Assembly (NCBI RefSeq): GCF_001487165.1
Contig: NZ_LN913006.1
Span: forward strand, 1,792,305 to 1,856,304
Direction: 5' to 3'
DNA length: 64,000 bases
From: Blautia massiliensis (ex Durand et al. 2017)
GTDB taxonomy: Bacteria > Bacillota > Clostridia > Lachnospirales > Lachnospiraceae
Shown here: positions 10,901 to 18,431 of the stretch, one piece after another
Layout: each line of letters begins with the position of its first letter
How positions within the stretch are numbered: position 1 is the stretch's first letter
The notes under the pieces: model-generated
What the model saw: only the letters and a program-made list of their open reading frames with translations
What the model was told of the DNA's origin: nothing
Database searches by the model: none
Made by a program: the position numbers and the translations under genes

Positions 10901-10975
10901 CTTTCCTGCATCCACATGGGCAAGCACGCCCAGGCTTATATGTCTGTGTTTTATATTCTGAGGTTTTTCTCCCAT
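7961..10975 (-). CDS. TetM-like ribosomal GTPase fused to a Rae1/YacP (NYN) ribonuclease domain
   Basis: Large cytoplasmic protein of 1004 residues with two parts. Residues 1 to about 700 are an EF-G-like translational GTPase of the ribosomal protection class: P-loop AHVDAGKTT, DTPGHVDF and NKMD for guanine binding, then domains II-V. An acidic, low-complexity insert (about residues 160-225) interrupts the G domain relative to Tet(M). After a Ser/Gly-rich linker (about 755-830), the last 174 residues match Rae1 (YacP), an NYN-fold endoribonuclease that acts in the ribosomal A site in Bacillus: VDG (D836), FDA (D882), ETAD (D911) and ATSD (D933), plus GQGAARISAR. All expected acidic residues are present, so the nuclease is probably active. 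I infer a ribosome-acting quality-control or stress factor rather than plain tetracycline resistance. Its Shine-Dalgarno AAAGGGG lies in a hairpin arm. Confidence 0.9.
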   Translation of the reverse strand: MGEKPQNIKHRHISLGVLAHVDAGKTTLSEGLLFKCGRIRKIGRVDHKDAYLDTYELERERGITIFSKQAVFSMGDMEVTLLDTPGHVDFSAEMERTLQVLDYAILVINGADGVQGHTQTLWRLLTQYKIPTFLFVNKMDQEGTDRERLLEELKKKLSGCCVDFSGELECSGAEAAGKKENPVDNSGKSPSAEGMQLKDNANEAEKENISETQGASDKINGTDDFLENIAMCEENLLESFLETGTITKKDVAELILERKLFPCFFGSALKMEGVDAFIHGMETYMAVPSYPAEFGARIFKIARDEQGNRLTYMKITGGSLKVKETLTNAGRNGIPAEEIWEEKADQIRIYSGAKFEMLKEAEAGTVCAVTGLTETYPGEGLGIEADSAMPVLEPVLNYQIILPEGCDAHRMLKSLKELEEEEPQLHIMWDEQLGEIHAMLMGEVQIEILKHLIWERFHVAVEFGTGNIVYKETIAAPVEGVGHFEPLRHYAEVHLLLEPGERGSGLQFFTAANEDQLDRNWQRLILTHLEEKEHLGVLTGSPITDMQITLLTGRAHQKHTEGGDFRQATYRAVRQGLKKAETLLLEPYYSFRLEVPAENVGRAMTDIQRMQGTFQGPETQGELSVLTGSAPVAKMRDYQSQVVSYTRGRGHMTCTLNGYEPCQDQEQIAEEIGYDSERDLENPTGSVFCAHGAGFVVPWYEVEEYMHLEGTQLPDSNDAYEDSDNSSAGVRSVQGTAKNSPDHRTANAGRGKYTSMYGSYEEEKELKAIFEKTFGPVSSKKYSSNSRSFGNPESGSSFSGKGGKGAADSGLPAKSGHGAWRNSSPAIHREDYLLVDGCNIIFAWEDLRDLAQADFHAAQSRLMDILSDYQGIKGCILILVFDAYRVEGHPEETFQYHNIHVVYTKEAETADQYIERTVHKIGRKHNVTVATSDGLEQIIIMGQGAARISARGFKEEIASAKQQMREEWQERRDNSKTYLFDSMTPELKSHMEDIRLGRKKKEEL

Positions 10976-11032
10976 TGAAAATACCCCTTTCTGTTGTAAT
11001 GATATCCAATATCATAACATAGAAAGGGGTAT
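10976..11032 (-). promoter_or_regulatory. 5' leader hairpin that sequesters the ribosome binding site of the TetM-Rae1 gene
   Basis: On the minus strand a perfect 12-bp stem pairs ATACCCCTTTCT with AGAAAGGGGTAT. A second nested stem ATGATAT/ATATCAT lies inside. The right arm contains the only good Shine-Dalgarno (AAAGGGG), 8 nt before the ATG, so the folded form should block initiation. No T-run follows, so it is not a simple terminator. A mini-frame ATG TTA TGA starts just after the left arm. Confidence 0.65.
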
Positions 11033-11059
11033 AAGTCGAATTTTGTTTCGGTCTGTGAT

Positions 11060-11929
11060 TTAGGAATCCAGGTAGGCTTTCAGCTTCTCCAGATCCTTTT
11101 TCATATCTGCTCTTCCTATCTGGTAGATCCGCTCCAGATTGCTCTCATCACGCTCGATCATCGCCGCCTGGATGGGACTGCTCGGACGGATGATATGAAC
11201 GCGACCCTCTTTTTCCAGAGAAGCCAGTTCCTCCAGTGTTTCATTATAATGGATATGCCGTTCCTCCAGATCCTTCAGAAAAGCCGGATATTTATGTAAT
11301 ACTGCTTTCAGAAAAAGCTGCATCTTCGGGTTTGCTTTTTTTCGGTACTTCACATCTCTGGTAAGCACCACTACGTTTTTTTCGTATCCCCGGGAAAGCA
11401 TCCACTTAACCGGGATCGGATCAGACACACCACCATCCAGAAGTCTCTTTCCCCCAAGCTTCACCGGTCGGGAGGCTATCGGGATCGATGCAGACGCACG
11501 CATCCATTCAATATCCTCCACATCTCCGTTGGGACATTCATGATACACCGGTTTTCCTGTATCCAGGTCCGTACACACCACTGTAAATTTCATGGGATTT
11601 TCTGCGTAGGTCTGACGGTCAAAAATATCCAGCTTCCAGGGCAGTTCATAATATCCGAATTCCCGGCTGTATACATCTCCTGTGGTGATCCAGTTCCGGA
11701 TGCTTGCAAGTCTTTTATCCTTGCAGTACTTTTTGTTATAGCGAAGAACTCTTCCGATCTGCCTGGACTTATAATTGCATCCAAAAACAGCTCCAGCCGA
11801 TACGCCCACCGCACTGTCCGCGTAAATCTCATTTTCCATCAGAACATCGATCACACCGGCGGTATACAAGCCTCGCATACCGCCGCCCTCCATAACGATA
11901 CTGAATTTTTTCAATTGTGTTTCTTTCAT
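11060..11929 (-). CDS. Patatin-like phospholipase (RssA family)
   Basis: Predicted cytoplasmic or membrane-associated lipid acyl hydrolase of 289 residues. It has the glycine-rich oxyanion segment GGGMRGLYTAG (about 14-24), the nucleophile elbow GVSAG (Ser near 44), and the DGG of the Ser-Asp dyad in LLDGGVSDPIP (about 165-175). Overall arrangement matches the short bacterial patatin/RssA group. It lies 27 nt upstream of the leader hairpin of the TetM-Rae1 gene and could be cotranscribed with it. Substrate unknown. Confidence 0.88.
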   Translation of the reverse strand: MKETQLKKFSIVMEGGGMRGLYTAGVIDVLMENEIYADSAVGVSAGAVFGCNYKSRQIGRVLRYNKKYCKDKRLASIRNWITTGDVYSREFGYYELPWKLDIFDRQTYAENPMKFTVVCTDLDTGKPVYHECPNGDVEDIEWMRASASIPIASRPVKLGGKRLLDGGVSDPIPVKWMLSRGYEKNVVVLTRDVKYRKKANPKMQLFLKAVLHKYPAFLKDLEERHIHYNETLEELASLEKEGRVHIIRPSSPIQAAMIERDESNLERIYQIGRADMKKDLEKLKAYLDS

Positions 11930-12051
11930 TTATTTGTCCTCTGTATTCTGTCTGGCAGACTCTGCTGCCCTTATGCTGTCATCTTTTATGTCCCATTTAT
12001 TGTACTTTTTGAATTATATCTGTCTTTTCTGCCATATATCTATATCCATTA

Positions 12052-13608
12052 TCAGAATATCTTGGTTGTCCACTTGCTCATATCCCAGACTTCATTTACC
12101 ACATCCTGGTAAAATTCCGGTTCATGGCAGATGAGAAGGATACTTCCGCGGTATTCCCGGAGAGCTTTTTTCAGCTCGTCTTTTGCATCTACATCCAGAT
12201 GATTGGTAGGCTCGTCCAGAAGAAGAATATTGGTGTCACGGTTCACCAGCTTGCAAAGACGCACTTTTGCCTGCTCACCACCGCTTAAAACTCGTACCTG
12301 GCTCTCAATATGCTTGGTCGTCAGGCCACATTTTGCCAGCGCGGAACGCACTTCATACTGGGAAAATGACGGGAATTCCTGCCAGAGCTCTTCGATACAG
12401 GTAGTTCGATTCTCACCTTTAACTTCCTGCTCAAAATATCCGATCTCAAGGTTCTCGCCCTGCTCCACGCTTCCAGAAAGAGGCTTGATCAGTCCAAGAA
12501 GGCTTCGAAGAAGTGTTGTTTTTCCTATTCCATTGGTTCCCACCAGTGCGATCTTCTGTCCTCGCTCCATAGTAAAATTCAGCGGCTTGGAAAGCGGCTC
12601 ATCATAACCGATCACAAGATCATGGGTCTCAAAAAGCATCTTTCCTGGTGTTCGGCCATAACGGAATTTGAACTCCGGCTTCGGCTTCTCTGCTGCCAGC
12701 TCGATCACATCCATCTTGTCCAGCTTTTTCTGTCGGGACATAGCCATGTTTCTTGTGGAAACACGGGCCTTATTCCTTGCTACGAAATCCTTCAGCTCAC
12801 TGATCTCCTGCTGCTGTTTGCGGTAAGCAGCCTCCAGCTGTGCCTTCTTGACCGCATAGACCTCCTGAAAATGATCGTAATCTCCTACATAACGGTTCAG
12901 TTCCTGATTTTCCATATGATAGATAATGTTAACTACAGAATTCAGGAACGGAATATCGTGGGAAATAAGGATAAATGCATTCTCATAATCCAGAAGATAT
13001 CTTTTCAGCCATGCAATATGCTCCTCATCCAGATAGTTGGTAGGCTCATCCAGAAGCAGGATGTCAGGCTTCTCGAGAAGAAGCTTCGCAAGAAGTACCT
13101 TGGTTCGCTGTCCGCCGCTTAGATCCGTAACATCACGGTCAAGCCCCAGATCCAGAAGGCCCAGAGCTCTAGCAACCTCCTCCACTTTGGCATCGATCGC
13201 ATAAAAATCGTGAAGTGTCAGTTCGTCCTGGATCGTTCCAAGCTCTTCCATCAGACCATCCATCTCGTCAGGATCTGCAGTTCCCAGCTTGTCGCAGATC
13301 TCGTTCATCCGTTCTTCTTTTTTGAGAAGAGGATCAAAAGCGGATTTCAGCACCTGGCCGATGGTCATCCCCTTTTCCAGAACTGCATGCTGATCCAGAT
13401 AGCCTGCATGGACATTTTTTGCCCACTCTACCTTACCCTCATCCGGCATCAGTTTTCCGGTCACGATACTCATAAATGTGGACTTTCCTTCGCCATTAGC
13501 GCCTACAAGTCCGATGTGTTCTCCCTTAAGAAGCCGGAAAGATACATCTTCGAAAATCGCTCTGTCTCCAAACCCGTGGGTCAGGTGTTCTACATTTAAA
13601 ATACTCAT
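12052..13608 (-). CDS. ABC-F family ATP-binding protein (YbiT/YkpA-like)
   Basis: Soluble ABC-F protein of 518 residues with two nucleotide-binding domains and no membrane segments. NBD1 has GANGEGKST and LSGGQRTKV followed by LLLDEPTNYLD; NBD2 has GTNGIGKTT, LSGGEQAKV and LLLDEPTNHLD. The charged linker between them (about 245-305, KKAQLEAAYRKQQQEI...) corresponds to the P-site tRNA interaction motif. ABC-F proteins act on the ribosomal E site as translation factors or antibiotic-resistance proteins. The sequence resembles the housekeeping YbiT/YkpA branch more than Vga/Lsa resistance types, but this is a judgement by eye. Confidence 0.9.
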   Translation of the reverse strand: MSILNVEHLTHGFGDRAIFEDVSFRLLKGEHIGLVGANGEGKSTFMSIVTGKLMPDEGKVEWAKNVHAGYLDQHAVLEKGMTIGQVLKSAFDPLLKKEERMNEICDKLGTADPDEMDGLMEELGTIQDELTLHDFYAIDAKVEEVARALGLLDLGLDRDVTDLSGGQRTKVLLAKLLLEKPDILLLDEPTNYLDEEHIAWLKRYLLDYENAFILISHDIPFLNSVVNIIYHMENQELNRYVGDYDHFQEVYAVKKAQLEAAYRKQQQEISELKDFVARNKARVSTRNMAMSRQKKLDKMDVIELAAEKPKPEFKFRYGRTPGKMLFETHDLVIGYDEPLSKPLNFTMERGQKIALVGTNGIGKTTLLRSLLGLIKPLSGSVEQGENLEIGYFEQEVKGENRTTCIEELWQEFPSFSQYEVRSALAKCGLTTKHIESQVRVLSGGEQAKVRLCKLVNRDTNILLLDEPTNHLDVDAKDELKKALREYRGSILLICHEPEFYQDVVNEVWDMSKWTTKIF

Positions 13609-13830
13609 TTGTTATATTCCTTTATCATTGTGGTTTTTCTGTTTTCCCGGAAGGGATTTTTAATAATGCTATAGTATTATACTTGATATTTTTCTCTGCT
13701 GTAAAGTCAAATCTCTGTATACACTACAATCGGCTGACTGGCAGCTTTTTGTATTACCGGTTAAGCTGCTGAATACTATTGAATAATTTTCCATCTTCCT
13801 ACCTCATTATCTTCTGTAAAAATCCTGTTC

Positions 13831-14820
13831 TTATTTATTATGCCATCGGATCTCACCGTTTAATATGATCGGATAACGGATCAGCTTGTCTGAATCAAGG
13901 TTTTCCGCATACATATCTACTGCGGTTATCTGGTGATTATCATATGTGGTATAATAATAGATCCCCTTTGTCGTGTTGCAGCATGAAGTATAGATTGTGA
14001 TCTCATATGCGCCCTCTGATACCTCACAGCATCCCCGCTGCTGATCAACAGAGCCTAAAATATGGAAAAACTGGCTGACACTTTCGTTTTCCCCATCTCC
14101 GGATATTGCGTTTAATTTTGTAAATGCAACCTTTACAAATCTTGACTGGCTTGAAAGATCTCCCGGAATTCCCATTCCGCCCATTCCTCTGCTGTATGGA
14201 TCCAGCTCCAGCACTCCTGCAAATGTACTTTCCGGCTGCTTTCTGGATACACCCGCATAATTGTTAAGTGCAAACATCTGACCGGGGAATGGAGGATTAT
14301 TTGTAAGTACGCCAACAGGATCGTCATAGATGTGCATTCCGTCTTTCATAGATTCTACAACGATGCATTCCTCCTTGTCTGCGATCATCCAGTGAAGCTG
14401 TGCCGTTGGAAGCTGTTCACTGAAGGGTGTTCCCATAAGCTCCATATTGGAAAGCATCCTCCTTGCTTCAGCCACCGAAGCACACTGGGTAAGGATCCAT
14501 GGAATAAATTCATATTGCGCCACCTGGACAAGATCTTTATTTGCCTCTGTCGCTTCATCTGCATATGCCGCATTCCCCACAAAGTTAAGTCCTGCCATAC
14601 CCAGTCCCTTTTCATTAGCCGCATCATAATAAAGCGGATAATCTCCTGCTACAAACGCCATTCCTATAAGAGCATAATGTGTTTTTGCTTTTCCTGCATA
14701 TCGGAAATCGAACTCATAATTTCTTGGGGTTATGGTCACCTCTTCCCCATAGGAAAACTCATAGTCAAGAGTTCTTCCCATATAAAAATCCTTTGTCTGA
14801 TACGTTGCTGCTGTACACAT
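13831..14820 (-). CDS. bsh: Choloylglycine (bile salt) hydrolase
   Basis: Ntn-hydrolase that cleaves the amide bond of glycine- or taurine-conjugated bile acids. I start at the internal ATG so that Cys2 becomes the N-terminal nucleophile; this ATG has an AGAGGTG site 8 nt upstream, while the longer frame has no family similarity. Active-site counterparts are visible: C2, R16 and D19 in GRTLDYE, N in AGLNFVGN, N in LTNNPPF and R in SSQSRF. Length is 329 residues, typical for BSH/penicillin V acylase. No signal peptide, so it is cytoplasmic. It follows a cardiolipin synthase gene by 17 nt, so the two are probably cotranscribed. Penicillin V acylase activity is the alternative. Confidence 0.92.
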   Translation of the reverse strand: MCTAATYQTKDFYMGRTLDYEFSYGEEVTITPRNYEFDFRYAGKAKTHYALIGMAFVAGDYPLYYDAANEKGLGMAGLNFVGNAAYADEATEANKDLVQVAQYEFIPWILTQCASVAEARRMLSNMELMGTPFSEQLPTAQLHWMIADKEECIVVESMKDGMHIYDDPVGVLTNNPPFPGQMFALNNYAGVSRKQPESTFAGVLELDPYSRGMGGMGIPGDLSSQSRFVKVAFTKLNAISGDGENESVSQFFHILGSVDQQRGCCEVSEGAYEITIYTSCCNTTKGIYYYTTYDNHQITAVDMYAENLDSDKLIRYPIILNGEIRWHNK

Positions 14821-14837
14821 AGATCTACACCTCTTCC

Positions 14838-16394
14838 TTACAATAATCCTGCAAACAATCTCATGAAAAGCTGTCCCAGACGAAGATATGCACTGCGTCC
14901 TGTACGGTATTGTTCTGTTACTTCCCGACATTCCTTCATTGTTTCTTCCAGGTCATTTCGTATGGATAACACAGCCGGACTGTCTGCCATAAAGCATCCG
15001 TTTTCAAAATGATGATAAAGACTTCTGTAATCCAGATTTATGGTTCCGCAGGTTGCCATACAGTCATCTGCCACGCTCATCTTGGCGTGACAGAAGCCAG
15101 GTGTCCACTCGTAGATCCGCACCCCATTTTTAACCAGTCCATGATAAAAGGAACGTGTAACACTGTAAATCATTTTTTTATCCGGGATACCCGGTGTAAT
15201 GATCCTGACATCAATCCCCCGCTTTGCAGCAAGACACAGCGCATGTGTCATTTCATCCGTAATGATCAGATATGGCGTTATAAACCAGCAGTATTTTTCA
15301 GCTTTGTTGACCATGCTGATATAAACTTCCTCTCCTACCTGTTCATCATCCATTGGACTATCTGCATAAGGCTGTACAAATCCGTTCTGATCTGCCTTAT
15401 ATTCTGATCTTATAAAATATTTGCTGAAATCCTCATTATTATTCCTGTCATTGGCTGCATTCCACATTTCAAGGAATGTTGCTGTCAGCGACTGAACTGC
15501 ATCGCCTTCAAGACGAATCCCGGTATCCTTCCATTGTCCGTAAGGATTGGTGTAATTAAAATATTCATTTGCCAGATTATAGCCGCCTGTGAAAGCTACT
15601 TTTCCATCGATCACAGTTATTTTTCGATGATCACGGTTGTTCAGAAATACATTCAGACCCGGCATAAACGGATTAAATACCCGGCAGTGGATTCCGATCT
15701 GCTCCATCTTTTTTACAAAATCCGTATTAATAAAGCCAATAGAGCCCATATCATCATAAAATACTCGCACTTCCACGCCTGCCTGTACACGCTCCTCCAG
15801 CACTTTCTGGATCTTTTTCCAGGCCTCTGCATCTTCTATCGCATGGTATTCCATAAAAATAAACTTTTCAGCCTTTGACAGTGCTGATAACTGTGCTTCT
15901 AATCCCTTTACCGCCTCATCATAATAAACAATATCCGTATTCTGGTATACAGGATAACCTGCATTTTTCCAAATATACTCACTGATATTTCCTGCTTTGG
16001 GGATTTTATTTTTGATATTTTCCAGTTTTTCCCGATTGTCCGGCAGAAGCGGCAGAAGCTTTCTGTCGATATCCGCATATCGTTCTCGCATTTTACGGGT
16101 TCCGCCATTTAATCCAATCAGAAGATACAGTGCTACACCCATGATCGGAAACACAAGTATCAGAATGATCCACGGCATTTTCATGGAAGAGGTCTGATCG
16201 GATGCATATAGTGCCAGAACCAGAATTCCTGCAAAGACTCTAGTCAGCAGATTAACGATCTCCGCATATTCATTCAGCCTTGTGATCACGATAATGATAA
16301 AAGCTGCTTCCAACAAAATACAAAGCACCGAAAAGCATAATCGAATGACACCGTTTTTCGTTTTTGCTCTACCCTCCAGTGTATCCTGCTTCAT
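14838..16394 (-). CDS. cls: Cardiolipin synthase
   Basis: Membrane enzyme that condenses two phosphatidylglycerols into cardiolipin. Two N-terminal membrane segments (within about residues 15-95, including a PIMGVALYLLIGLNGG region) precede two phospholipase D-type HKD motifs: HRKITVIDGKVAFTGGYN near 255-272 and HAKMSVADDCMATCGTIN near 430-447. Length (518) is standard for Cls. A GGGG-type ribosome binding site precedes the ATG. The stop lies 17 nt before the bile salt hydrolase start, suggesting one membrane/bile stress operon. Confidence 0.93.
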   Translation of the reverse strand: MKQDTLEGRAKTKNGVIRLCFSVLCILLEAAFIIIVITRLNEYAEIVNLLTRVFAGILVLALYASDQTSSMKMPWIILILVFPIMGVALYLLIGLNGGTRKMRERYADIDRKLLPLLPDNREKLENIKNKIPKAGNISEYIWKNAGYPVYQNTDIVYYDEAVKGLEAQLSALSKAEKFIFMEYHAIEDAEAWKKIQKVLEERVQAGVEVRVFYDDMGSIGFINTDFVKKMEQIGIHCRVFNPFMPGLNVFLNNRDHRKITVIDGKVAFTGGYNLANEYFNYTNPYGQWKDTGIRLEGDAVQSLTATFLEMWNAANDRNNNEDFSKYFIRSEYKADQNGFVQPYADSPMDDEQVGEEVYISMVNKAEKYCWFITPYLIITDEMTHALCLAAKRGIDVRIITPGIPDKKMIYSVTRSFYHGLVKNGVRIYEWTPGFCHAKMSVADDCMATCGTINLDYRSLYHHFENGCFMADSPAVLSIRNDLEETMKECREVTEQYRTGRSAYLRLGQLFMRLFAGLL

Positions 16395-16499
16395 AAAACC
16401 GCCCCTTTCTGCATTGAATGAGAATTTTCTGTTGTGCGTAAGCCTAACTGAATATTCCTGTTGCGTAATAAAATCAACAATTATCTTCTATACTGCAAA

Positions 16500-16512
16500 C
16501 AGCGCAGCGCTG
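16500..16512. repeat. Perfect 13-bp palindrome
   Basis: CAGCGC-A-GCGCTG, just left of the left island repeat and upstream of cls. It could be an operator or part of an old junction; nothing else in the sequence decides this. Confidence 0.35.
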
Positions 16513-16529
16513 ACCTGATGATTCCTTGT

Positions 16530-16694
16530 CCACTGTAATAAAAAATGAAATAAGAAGAAAGCCCTGGAAGCTGCAACTTCGAGGGCTTTTGCTTTTTTCG
16601 TTATAAATACTTTAATTCTTTTTTTGCCTGCGAGCATTATATCATATGCGATTTTTCTTCGCAATATACTCTGTATACTTTTTAAGATGTTTCT
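16530..16694. repeat. Left ~160-bp direct repeat of the defence island
   Basis: Nearly the same sequence occurs at 22657-22820 in the same orientation: terminator hairpin with GCTGCAACTTC loop, the GTTATAAAyACTTTAAT block, and the minus-strand promoter. The copies differ at scattered bases. Together they bracket the accessory genes between cls and rpsI. Confidence 0.85.
16545..16629 (-). ncRNA. Orphan antisense RNA (type I antitoxin-like) copy
   Basis: A minus-strand promoter (TTGCGA at 16659-16664, 17-bp spacer, TATAAT at 16636-16641) would start an RNA near 16629. It ends at the hairpin GAAAGCCC...GGGCTTT followed by a T-rich stretch. It contains the same block (complement of 16600-16619) that in the right copy is complementary to the toxin start region. 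No toxin frame is found next to this copy, so it may act in trans or be a relic. Confidence 0.6.
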
Positions 16695-16792
16695 GTTTTT
16701 ACTGAACTCTTTGCTTCTATCATTGCAATAACTTTCTCCGCTGGTTTCCCAACTAGACATGTGATTGTTGGTATTCTTTAACCTGTTTTCAC

Positions 16793-17596
16793 TTACCGCT
16801 TGTACCGCAACATACCATTTTTCAATTCAATAAATTTTCCGTTAAAGATTTCCTGCAACACCTGTCTGCATGGTATCCGTTGCAATCTTCTAACCTCAGA
16901 CGCTTCCATTACTCGGAAAGTAGTTTGGTGATGATCTTGATAAAATGCAATGAGCGATTCAATATACGGCTCAGCATCTTCAAACGTCCAGTTTGCTTCC
17001 TCCTTCAAACGCGAGAATACCGATACCAGACTAATACATCGAACATCTTCAAAATTTGTAGCGCCATTCCGAGCATTTCGGTCATCGGAGCAGAACACAT
17101 AAATCTGCTCCCCAAGCATCACCGACAAGACCTGCAACAGCACAAAAGACTTGATTTCTCCAAGATTATTTTTCTTGCCCACTTCGATATCGAGTCGTTC
17201 AAGCTCTTTCAAATAATCCTCTCTCGATATCGCCGTGTAATCAGCATCTTCCAATGCTCGATAATGTTCCGAAAAGTAATCTTTAGAAAAAACATCACAG
17301 GCCAATTTTAACATCTGTGTATAAGTCGCACACGCCAGCGGCCCTCGTACATGTGACAGGCTTTCAAGAATTTCTTGATCCGTGTAGCTTTTTATCTTTT
17401 GCGCGCCAATCTTTTCGCTCAACCAGATTGGCGCATCAGCATTATACCGATTAAGTTCTGTTACGATTTGCGCATGACAAAAGAACACATATTCCGGCAA
17501 TTCCATGACCCGGTCAATCAAATGATTATCGCCGCCATCTTGAACAGAGTGCGTTTTGGAAATGAAATCGGTATCTAGCAGTGCATATTTTTTCAC
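16793..17596 (-). CDS. PIN-like domain protein (DUF4411-like), predicted toxin
   Basis: Predicted ribonuclease of 267 residues. The N-terminus LLDTDFISK places acidic residues D8 and D10 as in PIN domains; further candidates are E147 in LGEIKS and D171/D172 in CSDDRNAR, giving the usual metal-binding quartet. It is the last gene of a three-gene minus-strand operon after an XRE protein and an ImmA/IrrE-type protease, a setting known for DUF4411-type PIN proteins. The start is GTG, 16 nt after the upstream stop, with a poor ribosome site, so low translation is likely. VapC-like tRNA or rRNA cleavage is inference. Confidence 0.65.
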   Translation of the reverse strand: MKKYALLDTDFISKTHSVQDGGDNHLIDRVMELPEYVFFCHAQIVTELNRYNADAPIWLSEKIGAQKIKSYTDQEILESLSHVRGPLACATYTQMLKLACDVFSKDYFSEHYRALEDADYTAISREDYLKELERLDIEVGKKNNLGEIKSFVLLQVLSVMLGEQIYVFCSDDRNARNGATNFEDVRCISLVSVFSRLKEEANWTFEDAEPYIESLIAFYQDHHQTTFRVMEASEVRRLQRIPCRQVLQEIFNGKFIELKNGMLRYKR

Positions 17597-17612
17597 TTCG
17601 CTTTGACACCCC

Positions 17613-18431
17613 TCAATCCAAACCGTACTCTTTTTTCAGTTGAGTAATGTAAGCCACATCGTCATTTTCTCTGGATTCTGTCAGATACTCATGCTGTCTG
17701 TTATACTCAACTTTCTCAAGGAGTGTGCCAAAAGATTCTGTTCCCCTGCCATCAAGCTGCCAGCGCTTTGCCTTACCTATCAGTGATGCCCTTTTCATTA
17801 CATTCGCAGAACTTATCTCCAGCAGCTTTTCAGCCTGCTGGTGGGATATGTTTCCACTTTCAAACAAGCGCAGTACAACTGCCTTGTAGGGCATAGCAAA
17901 CATATCCATAAGTATCAAAACGGAATCTACCGAAACCAAATCTTTATCAATTCCATACAGTAGAATTTGCTCATGGAGAAGTTGATCCGGCATCAAAAGC
18001 AGACCTGCGAAGGCATTAGCTTCCAAGTCCTCCTGTGTTCTTCCTGTTTCATCACCTGTTGCCGAATCCAGCATAGAACCATTTTTTATATAGCTCTGGT
18101 CTGCATTTTCTACATAACAGTAGATATGATACAATTCATGCGACGCAGCGAAAAACTGCTTACATAGTGGAAGTGCCGTATTTACGCACACAAAAATCGT
18201 ATCCTGCTTCAAAAAAGTCAATGCCCATAATTCATCATCATGAATTGGAAAACGAAGCAGTTCCAGTGCAATTTCTTTCTTTCTTGCATAGTTCTGTATA
18301 ACAGCAAAAATATTATCTTTGATAATAGAATTACCGACATACTCTGCCGAAAACTGCCTGACAACAGATTGAATTTCATCAAATTTCCTGTTTTGGCTTA
18401 CAAAAAGGCTATCTTTCAGAACATTGTTCAT
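17613..18431 (-). CDS. ImmA/IrrE family metallo-endopeptidase
   Basis: Predicted zinc protease of 272 residues with the catalytic HELYH motif at residues 98-102 and a downstream EANAFAGLLLMP segment giving the third ligand. ImmA/IrrE proteins cleave partner XRE-family regulators (as in ICEBs1 and Deinococcus). The partner is the gene directly upstream: its TGA overlaps this ATG by one base (TGATG), so they are translationally coupled. A GGGAGG site lies 7 nt before the ATG; a GTG three bases earlier is the alternative start. The C-terminal ~100 residues are helical and may bind the downstream PIN-like protein, which is inference. Confidence 0.85.
   Translation of the reverse strand: MNNVLKDSLFVSQNRKFDEIQSVVRQFSAEYVGNSIIKDNIFAVIQNYARKKEIALELLRFPIHDDELWALTFLKQDTIFVCVNTALPLCKQFFAASHELYHIYCYVENADQSYIKNGSMLDSATGDETGRTQEDLEANAFAGLLLMPDQLLHEQILLYGIDKDLVSVDSVLILMDMFAMPYKAVVLRLFESGNISHQQAEKLLEISSANVMKRASLIGKAKRWQLDGRGTESFGTLLEKVEYNRQHEYLTESRENDDVAYITQLKKEYGLD

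Noticed and set aside
7961..10975. Simple tetracycline resistance gene
   Set aside because: The GTPase part resembles Tet(M), but the acidic insert and Rae1 fusion argue for a different or broader role; resistance is not demonstrated.
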